The notes under the pieces were generated by a model. It ran no database searches. It had not been told where the DNA came from and was given only the letters and a program-made list of their open reading frames with translations. Below, one piece after another: positions 27,761-34,458 of a DNA stretch of 64,000 bases. The stretch lies in NCBI RefSeq assembly GCF_000402035.1, contig NC_021294.1, positions 1,031,715 through 1,095,714 on the forward strand, written 5' to 3'. Source of the stretch: Caballeronia insecticola (lineage in GTDB: Bacteria; Pseudomonadota; Gammaproteobacteria; Burkholderiales; Burkholderiaceae). A program made the translations under genes and the position numbers. Within the stretch, counting starts at the first letter, position 1; each line of letters begins with the position of its first letter.

Positions 27761-28468
27761 TCAAACACCCAGAAACTCGCGGCGCGCGGCGTCGTCGCGT
27801 GCGAAGGCGTGCATCGCTCCGGAATGACGCACCTGTCCTTTCTCCAGCACATAGATGCGGTCGCTGACGAGTTCCGCGAAATGCAGGTTCTGCTCCGACA
27901 GCAGAATGGCCAGCCCCTCGCGCTTCAGTTCGAGAATCATGTCCGCCATTTGCTCGACGATCACAGGCGCGACGCCTTCGGAAGGCTCGTCGAGCAGCAC
28001 GAGGCGCGGATTGCCCATCAGCGTGCGCGATACGGTGAGCATCTGCTGCTCGCCGCCGCTCATGCGGCTCGCGCGCCGGTCGCGCATGGCGCCGAGATTC
28101 GGGAACACGCGAAACAGCTTCTCCGGCGTCCACGACGGCGCATGTTCGCGCGGCGGCTGACGGCCGGTATCGAGATTCTCCATCACGGTGAGGTCGCCGA
28201 ACACGCGCCGATCTTCGGGCACGTAGCCGAGTCCCTTGCGCGCGATCCGGTATGGCGCCATGCCCGCGATGTCTTCGCCCATGAAAGCGATCGACCCCGA
28301 GATGCGCGGTAACAGGCCCATGACAGCTTTCATCGTCGTGGATTTGCCGGCGCCGTTGCGGCCCATCAGCGCGACCACTTCGCCGCGTGCAACTTCGAAG
28401 CCGACGTCGAACAGGATTTGCGCGCGGCCATAGTACGCGTTCAATGCATCGACCTTCAGCAGCGTCAT
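27761..28468 (-). CDS. livF: Branched-chain amino-acid ABC transporter ATPase LivF-type
   Basis: 235 residues. Walker A (MGRNGAGKSTTMKAVMGLL) is near residue 36, the Q-loop region is VPEDRRVFGDLTVMENL, the signature is MSGGEQQMLTVSRTLM and Walker B is PRLVLLDEPSEG. The length and the VPE-VF-LTV-ENL pattern are typical for LivF. ATG 28468 overlaps the livG stop by four bases (ATGA). It energises the importer together with LivG. Confidence 0.92.
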   Translation of the reverse strand: MTLLKVDALNAYYGRAQILFDVGFEVARGEVVALMGRNGAGKSTTMKAVMGLLPRISGSIAFMGEDIAGMAPYRIARKGLGYVPEDRRVFGDLTVMENLDTGRQPPREHAPSWTPEKLFRVFPNLGAMRDRRASRMSGGEQQMLTVSRTLMGNPRLVLLDEPSEGVAPVIVEQMADMILELKREGLAILLSEQNLHFAELVSDRIYVLEKGQVRHSGAMHAFARDDAARREFLGV

Positions 28469-29262
28469 GCCGATTCTCCCGCGCTTAAATCCGCACTCAA
28501 GACCGCACGCGGCGCGAACGATGCGCCCGTGCCGAGATACACCTCGCGCACGCGCGGATCGCGACGGACGGTATCCGCATCGCCCTGCGCGATGAGCTTG
28601 CCGCGCGCAAGCACGATGAGCTTGTCCGCGTGCGAGAACACCACGTCCATGCTGTGCTCCGTGAAGAGCACGCCGATGTCGCGCTCCTTCGCGAGCTGCG
28701 CGGTGAGCGCCATCAGCGCGTTGCGTTCCTGCGGCGCCATGCCGGCGGTCGGTTCGTCCATCAAGAGAAGCTTCGGGCTGTTCGCGAGTGCGATCGCCAG
28801 CTCGACGCGCTTCACATCGCCGTATGCGAGCACCGCGCAACTGCGCTGCGCGTGCGCCGCCATGCCGACGAGATCGAGCAAGGCCAGCGCCTCGTCCTGC
28901 TTCCACGATGCGACCCGGCCGAAGAAGCTGAAGACGCGCCGCTCGTGCGACAACAGCGCCATCTGCACGTTCTCCAGCACAGTCATCGAATTGAAGGTCG
29001 CGGCGATCTGAAACGTGCGGCCCACGCCGAGCCGCCAGATATCGCGCGGACGCATGCCCGCGATGTCGCGGCCGTTCAGGCGGATCGCGCCCGAACTGGG
29101 CTTGAGTTGGCCGTTGATCATGTTGAAACACGTCGATTTGCCCGCGCCGTTCGGGCCGATCAGCGCCAGCAACTGGCCCGCTTCGAGATCGAACGAGACG
29201 GCGTCGACGGCCTGCACGCCGTCGAAGGCCTTCGTCAGATGTTCGATGGAAAGCAGCGTCAC
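28465..29262 (-). CDS. livG: Branched-chain amino-acid ABC transporter ATPase LivG-type
   Basis: 265 residues starting at GTG 29262. Walker A (IGPNGAGKSTCFNMINGQL), the LivG-typical GRTFQIAATFNSMTVLENV segment, a signature-like LAYGDVKRVELAIALA and Walker B (PKLLLMDEPTAGMAP) are in order. The signature LAYGD departs from the usual LSYGE. The C-terminal extension is about 15 residues longer than common. The start overlaps the permease stop as GTGA. Confidence 0.9.
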   Translation of the reverse strand: MTLLSIEHLTKAFDGVQAVDAVSFDLEAGQLLALIGPNGAGKSTCFNMINGQLKPSSGAIRLNGRDIAGMRPRDIWRLGVGRTFQIAATFNSMTVLENVQMALLSHERRVFSFFGRVASWKQDEALALLDLVGMAAHAQRSCAVLAYGDVKRVELAIALANSPKLLLMDEPTAGMAPQERNALMALTAQLAKERDIGVLFTEHSMDVVFSHADKLIVLARGKLIAQGDADTVRRDPRVREVYLGTGASFAPRAVLSADLSAGESA

Positions 29263-31139
29263 GGCGCCTCCGTGAAGAAGCGTTCGCGCACGAATCCGGC
29301 AATGCCTTGCGGAAACGCGATCACGAGCACGAGGATCGTCGCGCCGAGCAAGGCCTGCCAGTAATCGGTCTGACGCGCGACCACATCTTCCAGCCACGTG
29401 AACACGCTCGCGCCGACGATCGGCCCGGCGAGCGTCTGGATGCCGCCGAGCAGGACCATCACGAGACCGTCGACGGAGCGGCCCACGCTGATCGCTTCGG
29501 GCGAGATGTTGCCCTTCGAGAAGGCATAGAGCGAGCCAGCAAGCCCGCAGACGAGCGCGGCCACGACAAACGCCGCCCACTGCACGCGCGCGACGTCCAC
29601 TCCGATCGCCTCGGCGCGCAGCGGCGAATCGCGGCCCGCGCGCATCGCGAGGCCGAGCGGCGCGAACAACATGCGGCGCAGTAGCCATACGCCGACGGCC
29701 GCGAAGACGAGCGTGAGGTAGTAGAACGCGACGGGCGACGCGAGCCACGGCGACGGCCAGATGCCCAGAATGCCGTTGCTGCCGCCCGTCACCGCATCCC
29801 ACTGAAAGACGACCGACCAGACGATCTGCGCGAACGCGAGCGTGAGCATCGCCAGATAGACGCCCGAAAGGCGCACGCAGAACCAGCCGAACACGAGCGC
29901 GCCGATGCCCGCGAGAATCGGCCCCAGCACGAGCGCGACTTCCATCGGCCAGGCAAACACTTTGAGGAAAAGCGCCGCGCCGTATGCGCCGAGGCCGAAA
30001 TACGCCGCGTGGCCGAACGAATGCATGCCGCCCGGCCCCATGATGAAATGCAGGCTCGCGGCGAACAGCACCGCGATCATGATCTCGACGAACAGCACGG
30101 GCATGTACGGGAATGCGTCGGCCGCGAGCGGCGCGAGCGCCAGCGCGATCACGACCAGCACCGCCGCGATCTTCATGTTGCGCGTGGCGGGCCGCAAGGG
30201 TTGATCGGCGGGCGCGGCCGATCGCGCGAGCGCCTGCGCGCGCCCGAAGAGTCCCCACGGACGCAGCACGAGCACGACCGCCATCACGACGAACTCGGCG
30301 ACGAGCGTGAATTTCGACAACGAAAAGTCGACGCCCGCCACCGACACATGTCCGATGCCAATGCACAGCGCCTTGATCTCGGCGATCAGCAGCGCCGCGA
30401 CGAACGCGCCTGGAATCGAGCCCATGCCGCCCACCACGACAACCACGAACGCATTGCCGATGGTCTCGATATCGAGCGAGAGATTCGCCGACATGCGCGG
30501 CCCTTGCAGCGCGCCGCCGAGTCCGGCGAGAAACGCGCCCACGAAAAACACGCCGGTGAAAAGCCACGCCTGATTGACGCCGAGCGCCCCGAGCATCTCG
30601 CGGTCCGCGCTCGCGGCGCGCACGAGCGTGCCCCAGCGCGTGCGCGTGAGCGCATACCAGAGCGCGAGCAGCACCAGCGGTCCGATGACGATCAGCACGA
30701 GGTTGTAGGTCGGCAACGCGTGTCCGAGCCATTGCACGGCGCCTTCGAGATGCGGCGCGCGCGGCCCGAACAGGTCTTCCGGTCCCCAGAGATAGAGCGC
30801 GGCATCGCGAATGATCAGCACCAGCGCGAACGTGGCAAGCAAATGAAAGAGTTCGGGCGCGCGATAGATGCGCCTCAGCACGCCGACTTCGATCGCCGCG
30901 CCGACCGCCCCGACCACGAGCGCCGCGCCGACCACCGAGGCCCAGAAGCCCGCGACGCTCCCGCCGAGCCGGCTCGTCAGGCTGTAGGCGACATACACGC
31001 CGAGCATGTACAGCGAGCCATGCGCGAAGTTGACCATGCGCGTGACCCCGAAGATGAGCGACAGCCCGGAGGCGACCAGAAACAGCGCGCAGGCGTCGGC
31101 GAGACCGTTGACGAGTTGGACGAGCAGGTTGGCAAGCAT
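29259..31139 (-). CDS. Fused LivH-LivM permease of branched-chain amino-acid ABC transporter
   Basis: 626 residues, equal to LivH plus LivM. The N-terminal half has LivH features (LVNGLADACALFLVASGLSLIFGVTRMVNFAHGSLYMLG, and VVVVVGGMGSIPGAFVAALLI). A linker near residues 310-330 leads to a LivM half (IMGPGGMHSFGHAAYFGLGAYGAALF, LSGVYLAMLTLAFAQIVWSVVFQWDAVTGGSNGI, MVLLGGIQTLAGPIVGA). These two permeases are usually separate genes; here there is no stop or frameshift, so it looks like a true fusion. ATG 31139 is chosen because homology starts there; an upstream in-frame start at 31214 adds 25 unrelated residues. Confidence 0.88.
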   Translation of the reverse strand: MLANLLVQLVNGLADACALFLVASGLSLIFGVTRMVNFAHGSLYMLGVYVAYSLTSRLGGSVAGFWASVVGAALVVGAVGAAIEVGVLRRIYRAPELFHLLATFALVLIIRDAALYLWGPEDLFGPRAPHLEGAVQWLGHALPTYNLVLIVIGPLVLLALWYALTRTRWGTLVRAASADREMLGALGVNQAWLFTGVFFVGAFLAGLGGALQGPRMSANLSLDIETIGNAFVVVVVGGMGSIPGAFVAALLIAEIKALCIGIGHVSVAGVDFSLSKFTLVAEFVVMAVVLVLRPWGLFGRAQALARSAAPADQPLRPATRNMKIAAVLVVIALALAPLAADAFPYMPVLFVEIMIAVLFAASLHFIMGPGGMHSFGHAAYFGLGAYGAALFLKVFAWPMEVALVLGPILAGIGALVFGWFCVRLSGVYLAMLTLAFAQIVWSVVFQWDAVTGGSNGILGIWPSPWLASPVAFYYLTLVFAAVGVWLLRRMLFAPLGLAMRAGRDSPLRAEAIGVDVARVQWAAFVVAALVCGLAGSLYAFSKGNISPEAISVGRSVDGLVMVLLGGIQTLAGPIVGASVFTWLEDVVARQTDYWQALLGATILVLVIAFPQGIAGFVRERFFTEAP

Positions 31140-31342
31140 CGGGCTCGATGGAGCGTTTCGGGCGAAAGAGCCGACATTATCGATGAATTGGGAAACTTGT
31201 TCCCTCCAGGACAAAAAAGCTGCTCACAACCACGTTTAGTTTCCCATCCACTGCTAAAAAACTCAAAAAACAGAGAAATACAACCTTCAAGGTCAGAACA
31301 TTGCTCTACCGATACGAAAAACGACGATATGGCGCTCTAAGA
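31140..31342. other. Upstream region of the liv operon, AT-rich
   Basis: No gene is visible. The base composition turns AT-rich compared with coding DNA. It must carry the minus-strand promoter of the liv operon. Inverted repeat GGGAA...TTCCC at 31190-31204 and a second TTTCCC nearby (31241 region) could be regulator sites, but I cannot name one. The first peptide-cassette leader begins just after, at 31343. Confidence 0.4.
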
Positions 31343-31455
31343 TCGGAATTGTCTTGGGCATGACAGAAAGCTCAATTGATAGACTTCGCCCGATTCTTTA
31401 AGCATTTAATCAGCATATCGAATCGTTTTTCAAATCTTTCACCTCAAGATTCATC

Positions 31456-31626
31456 ATGCAAAAGATCAAACGCGCGGAACTGGGTAACGTTGATGTCCCG
31501 CTGGCCGGTGGTATTTCCACCTCTCATGTCAGCGTCACCGTGCAGCATGGCAGCACCGTGTACCACACCGAAAAGACCGTCACCGGCCATAACGTGTCCA
31601 CCACCGTGACCGTCAGACTGCCCTGA
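31456..31626 (+). CDS. Small peptide A with double-glycine-type leader
   Basis: 56 residues, not recognised as a named family. Residues 1-19 read MQKIKRAELGNVDVPLAGG, which fits the double-glycine leader pattern (hydrophobic and acidic positions ending EL....LAGG) of peptides cleaved and exported by C39-peptidase ABC transporters. The remaining 37 residues are Val/Thr/Ser/His-rich with alternating beta-strand periodicity, have no cysteine and are weakly basic. Codon use is normal, and the third-position pattern and conservation with peptide B support a real gene. The ribosome site is weak (CAAGAT). It is followed by a hairpin and a strong terminator, so it is monocistronic. No exporter gene is visible nearby. 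A bacteriocin-like, signalling or surface peptide role is inference. Confidence 0.72.
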   Translation: MQKIKRAELGNVDVPLAGGISTSHVSVTVQHGSTVYHTEKTVTGHNVSTTVTVRLP

Positions 31627-31636
31627 GCAGTTTGAA

Positions 31637-31664
31637 CCACTCAATCACCAATTTGCTCGGGTGG
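31637..31664 (+). ncRNA. Conserved 3' UTR hairpin, copy A
   Basis: The stem CCACTC / GGGTGG (one G-T pair) has a 16-base loop, 10 bases after the peptide A stop. The corresponding element in copy B is CGCACTC / GAGTGCG. The C-G pair of copy A is a G-C pair in copy B, so the pairing is kept while the bases change, suggesting a selected RNA structure. Confidence 0.5.
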
Positions 31665-31749
31665 CGTCGGACTCATTAGATGTCACCAACGGTTGTGCGA
31701 ACGCCTTAGGCGCTCGAAAGCAATAACAACTGCATTTTTGTGCCCTTAT

Positions 31750-31784
31750 AACAGGATCGCATTGCGTGCAGGCGATCCTGTTTC
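31750..31784 (+). terminator. Intrinsic terminator of peptide cassette A
   Basis: The 11-bp perfect stem AACAGGATCGC / GCGATCCTGTT has a loop of 11 bases and is followed by T-rich TCTTTG. It is nearly identical to the terminator of cassette B, and it ends a transcript of roughly 350 bases that carries only the peptide gene. Confidence 0.85.
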
Positions 31785-31905
31785 TTTGTGCGGCCTCTCC
31801 CATTAGTCAAAAACGCGCTTTGAAGCCGTTGTGACTTGCATGCATTTTCCGCAGTGACGCAGTTAGTAATTCGTAATGTCTTGACGAAAGTCAATTTCTC
31901 ACGCC

Positions 31906-32110
31906 GTTCGATTCGCCATTCTGATGATCTATCAGGAACGCGAAATCATTGATCTCGGAGTGAACATGCTGCCCCACCCAATTTGCGCGGCGCAGATGCA
32001 AATCAAATTCCCGCACAGCGGCGCGCCCAGCCTCGCGGACCGCATATTTCTCCAACCGCACGGTGCATGAGGCGACGCCGCACCGCAAGACATACGCAAC
32101 CTCCATTTCT
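31906..32110 (+). pseudogene. Decayed fragment of a glutamine-synthetase-like gene
   Basis: The plus strand aligns with codons about 173-240 of the intact synthetase at 33102. Examples are CAAQMQIKF against GAAQMEINF, SLADRIFL against NLADRVFL and, after a two-base loss, NRTVHEATPHRKTYAT against KRTVREAALRHKMYAT. The fragment contains two adjacent TGA codons near 31922 and further frame changes, and it lacks both ends of the gene, so it cannot be functional. It lies between peptide cassettes A and B, while the intact gene lies after cassette B. A 78-residue reading frame on the opposite strand here is only its antisense. Confidence 0.8.
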
Positions 32111-32255
32111 AATCCGATACAAAGCAATCCTTATCAATTATCGGAATTGTCGCAATGAAAATAGATGGTCGAATTGATAGAATTCAGGCTGATTCTTTAA
32201 GCCTTTTATAAGCATATCGAATCTTTTTTCCAAAAATCACCTTCTGAGACTCAAC

Positions 32256-32405
32256 ATGCAAAAAATCGAACGTACGGAACTGAACTCCGCTGCTCTGGCA
32301 GGCGGCGCTACGAAGGGTCAGATCGGCATCACCATCGCTGTTACCGGCGTGCCGACCGAATCGTCGTCCTCCAGCACGTCCAACACCGTCATCATCAAGA
32401 GCTAA
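32256..32405 (+). CDS. Small peptide B with double-glycine-type leader
   Basis: 49 residues, paralogue of peptide A. Residues 1-17 read MQKIERTELNSAALAGG and share MQKI, R, EL and LAGG with peptide A at matching places, with two residues fewer before the LAGG. The 32-residue core begins ATKGQIGITIAVTGV, again beta-strand-like, followed by a run of serines and a hydrophobic end (NTVIIKS). There is no cysteine. Conservation is strongest in the leader and weaker in the core, the pattern expected when an exporter recognises the leader. The ribosome site is weak (TGAGAC). It is monocistronic, with its own hairpin and terminator. No product class can be assigned with certainty. Confidence 0.72.
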   Translation: MQKIERTELNSAALAGGATKGQIGITIAVTGVPTESSSSSTSNTVIIKS

Positions 32406-32420
32406 GCGTTTATTGAGTCA

Positions 32421-32446
32421 CGCACTCACCGCTTCGGTCGAGTGCG
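32421..32446 (+). ncRNA. Conserved 3' UTR hairpin, copy B
   Basis: Perfect 7-bp stem CGCACTC / GAGTGCG with a 12-base loop, 15 bases after the peptide B stop. It is positionally equivalent to 31637-31664 in copy A, with compensatory base changes. Confidence 0.5.
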
Positions 32447-32535
32447 AGTCTGACTCAATTGACGTCACTCACGGCTAAGCCGAACGCCTCAGTCATGCCG
32501 AAGCAATAGCCCCTCATTTGCTTTCATGACGCAAC

Positions 32536-32572
32536 AACAGGATCGCACTGCATGCAGGCGATCCTGTTTCTT
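32536..32572 (+). terminator. Intrinsic terminator of peptide cassette B
   Basis: The 11-bp stem AACAGGATCGC / GCGATCCTGTT is followed by TCTTC. The stem sequence is identical to that of cassette A and the loop differs by a few bases. Confidence 0.85.
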
Positions 32573-33101
32573 CATTCCCCCTTAGCGCCCTCACCAGCCG
32601 CCCTCATCAGCCGCCCTCATCAGCCGAAAACGCGGCTTGACGGCATTTATGGCTCGTATATGCTCGTCGTAGGGAAATTGTCGGCATCACGCAATCTCCC
32701 CAACGGAAATCACTTTCCCAGACGAGTTCATCGTGAAAGTCCAAAGCCCTCTGGCACGTCGGCGCATACGCCGGCCCTGCGCCGATCGCTGCGGCATGCT
32801 TCCTGGTTGCCGCTTCCTGTCGGTTATCACCGTCCTGTCTCGCCGCAGCGTGCGGCGTCGCAATTCCGTTGCCGCGCGCGCGTTCATCGCGGTGGATTGC
32901 GTCGGCGCCGCTTCGCTGCTGCCGTAGCGCCTCTCTCCGTTTCCCTTCGCTGACCGATTGGTCCGCGCGCACGCGTCTGCACGCGTGAAACGCGCGCGCC
33001 GTCTTTCGCCGCGCCTTTGCGATGCGTCGCATGGGCCATGGCAGCGCGCGCCTGTCCGAAACGAAACGAAAGCGAAACGAAAACGCTACGAGAGAACCGC
33101 C
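32573..33101 (+). other. Gene-free region upstream of the synthetase gene
   Basis: No convincing gene is seen. It holds a 13-base tandem repeat CAGCCGCCCTCAT (32595-32607, 32608-32620 and a partial third to 32626). It also contains the homologous tail of the peptide cassette to about 32664 and then GC-rich sequence with short frames of shadow-like composition. The synthetase promoter should be here. A TGGCAC at 32753 is not followed by GC at the spacing a sigma-54 site needs. Confidence 0.4.
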
Positions 33102-34436
33102 ATGGAACGCATCGACGAATTCCTCCGAAAACACCGCATCACCGAGATTGAAGCCATCATTCCCGACATGGCCGGCACCGCGCGCGGCAAAATCATTCCG
33201 CGCAGCAAGTTCGAGTTGGGCGAATCGATGCGCCTGCCGCAAGCCGTAATGATGCAGACCGTCACCGGCGACTACCCCGACGACGGCCGCTTCAGCGGCG
33301 TCACCGATCCCGACATGGTCTGCGTGCCCGATCCCGCGACGATCCGCCTGATTCCATGGGCCGTCGATCCGACCGCGCAGGTCATCCACGATTGCGTGCA
33401 TTTCGACGGCACGCCCGTCGCCATTTCGCCGCGCCGCGTGCTGCGGCAAGTGCTGGAAATGTATGCGGAGAAAGGCTGGCGTCCCGTGGTCGCGCCCGAA
33501 CTCGAGTTCTTTCTCGTCGACATGAACCGTGATCCCGACTTGCCGCTGCAACCGCCTGTCGGCAGAACGGGACGCGCGGAAACCGGCCGCCAGGCGTATT
33601 CAATCGACGCGGTCAACGAGTTCGATCCGCTCTTCGAAGACATCTACGAGTACTGCGAGGTGCAGGAACTCGAAGTGGACACGCTGATCCACGAAGTCGG
33701 CGCGGCGCAGATGGAAATCAACTTCATGCACGGCGACGCGCTCAACCTCGCTGACCGCGTGTTCCTCTTCAAGCGCACGGTGCGCGAGGCGGCGCTGCGC
33801 CACAAGATGTACGCCACCTTCATGGCCAAGCCGATGGAGTGCGAACCCGGCTCGGCCATGCACGTGCATCAGAACATCGTCGATGAAGAAACGGGCCGCA
33901 ATCTCTTCACGAATCGCGGTGGCGAGCCGACCGGCCTGTTCTACAGCTACATCGCGGGATTGCAGAAATACACGCCCGCGCTCATGCCGATCTTCGCGCC
34001 GTATATCAATTCGTATCGGCGGCTCTCGCGTTTCATGGCCGCGCCGGTCAATGTGCAATGGGGTTACGACAATCGCACGGTCGGCTTTCGCGTGCCGCAC
34101 GCGTCGCCCGCGGCGCGGCGCATCGAGAACCGCATACCGGGCGTCGACTGCAATCCGTATCTGGCGATCGCGGCCACGCTCGCCGCAGGCTATCTCGGCA
34201 TGACGCAGCATCTGGAGCCGACCGCGCCGCTCGCGAGCGACGGTTATCGACAGCCTTATCAGCTGCCGCGCAATCTCGAAGAAGGCCTGACGCTGATGGG
34301 CGCGTGCGAACCGCTGGCCGCGATGCTCGGCGAGACCTTCGTGCGCGCGTATCTCGCGCTGAAGGAGACCGAATACGAAGCGTTTTTCCGCGTGATCAGT
34401 TCGTGGGAACGCAAGCATTTGCTGCTGCACGTCTAA
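33102..34436 (+). CDS. puuA: Glutamine-synthetase-family enzyme, probable gamma-glutamylputrescine synthetase
   Basis: 444 residues. The N-terminal GS beta-grasp domain (EIEAIIPDMAGTARGKIIP) and catalytic domain are complete, including metal ligands in PELEFFLVD, the EVGAAQMEINF segment and SAMHVHQNI. The ATP/ammonia region GYDNRTVGFRVPHASPAARRIENRIPGVDCNPYLAIAA is also present. The pattern fits the PuuA/SpuI branch, which joins glutamate to putrescine or other polyamines, rather than nitrogen-assimilating GlnA. A polyamine aminotransferase gene follows after 22 bases, supporting this role. ATG 33102 begins the conserved MERIDEFL; an in-frame upstream extension is rejected. A fragment of a second copy lies at 31906. 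Confidence 0.85.
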   Translation: MERIDEFLRKHRITEIEAIIPDMAGTARGKIIPRSKFELGESMRLPQAVMMQTVTGDYPDDGRFSGVTDPDMVCVPDPATIRLIPWAVDPTAQVIHDCVHFDGTPVAISPRRVLRQVLEMYAEKGWRPVVAPELEFFLVDMNRDPDLPLQPPVGRTGRAETGRQAYSIDAVNEFDPLFEDIYEYCEVQELEVDTLIHEVGAAQMEINFMHGDALNLADRVFLFKRTVREAALRHKMYATFMAKPMECEPGSAMHVHQNIVDEETGRNLFTNRGGEPTGLFYSYIAGLQKYTPALMPIFAPYINSYRRLSRFMAAPVNVQWGYDNRTVGFRVPHASPAARRIENRIPGVDCNPYLAIAATLAAGYLGMTQHLEPTAPLASDGYRQPYQLPRNLEEGLTLMGACEPLAAMLGETFVRAYLALKETEYEAFFRVISSWERKHLLLHV

Positions 34437-34458
34437 ACGTGAGACAAGGAGTCACGAC

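Larger units (their letters stand above)
31343..31846 (+). repeat. Peptide cassette, copy A (leader, peptide gene, 3' hairpin, terminator)
   Basis: Homologous in order and sequence to 32141-32664. Shared exact blocks include TCGGAATTGTC (31343), TTGATAG (31376), GATTCTTTAAGC (31392) and AGCATATCGAATC (31412). The ATGCAAAA start, the terminator stem and a post-terminator AAAACGCG block are also shared. Spacing from the first block to the ATG is 113 bases here and 115 in copy B. The copies are clearly diverged, so the duplication is not recent. Confidence 0.85.
32141..32664 (+). repeat. Peptide cassette, copy B
   Basis: Second copy of the cassette at 31343, with the same ordered blocks (TCGGAATTGTC 32141, TTGATAG 32174, GATTCTTTAAGC 32191, AGCATATCGAATC 32211). 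A distinct addition is a 13-base tandem repeat between terminator and the AAAACGCG block. It directly follows the synthetase remnant. Confidence 0.85.

Noticed and set aside
31891..32127. 78-codon minus-strand frame between the peptide cassettes
   Set aside because: It is the antisense of the decayed synthetase fragment; similar minus-strand frames appear opposite the intact synthetase gene.
32753..32770. Possible sigma-54 promoter (TGGCAC)
   Set aside because: The GC element is one base too close to the GG element for a -24/-12 promoter.
32733..32927. 64-codon GTG-initiated frame upstream of the synthetase gene
   Set aside because: Arg-rich translation with shadow-like composition, no ribosome site and no resemblance to a known protein; could be part of a decayed gene but cannot be supported.
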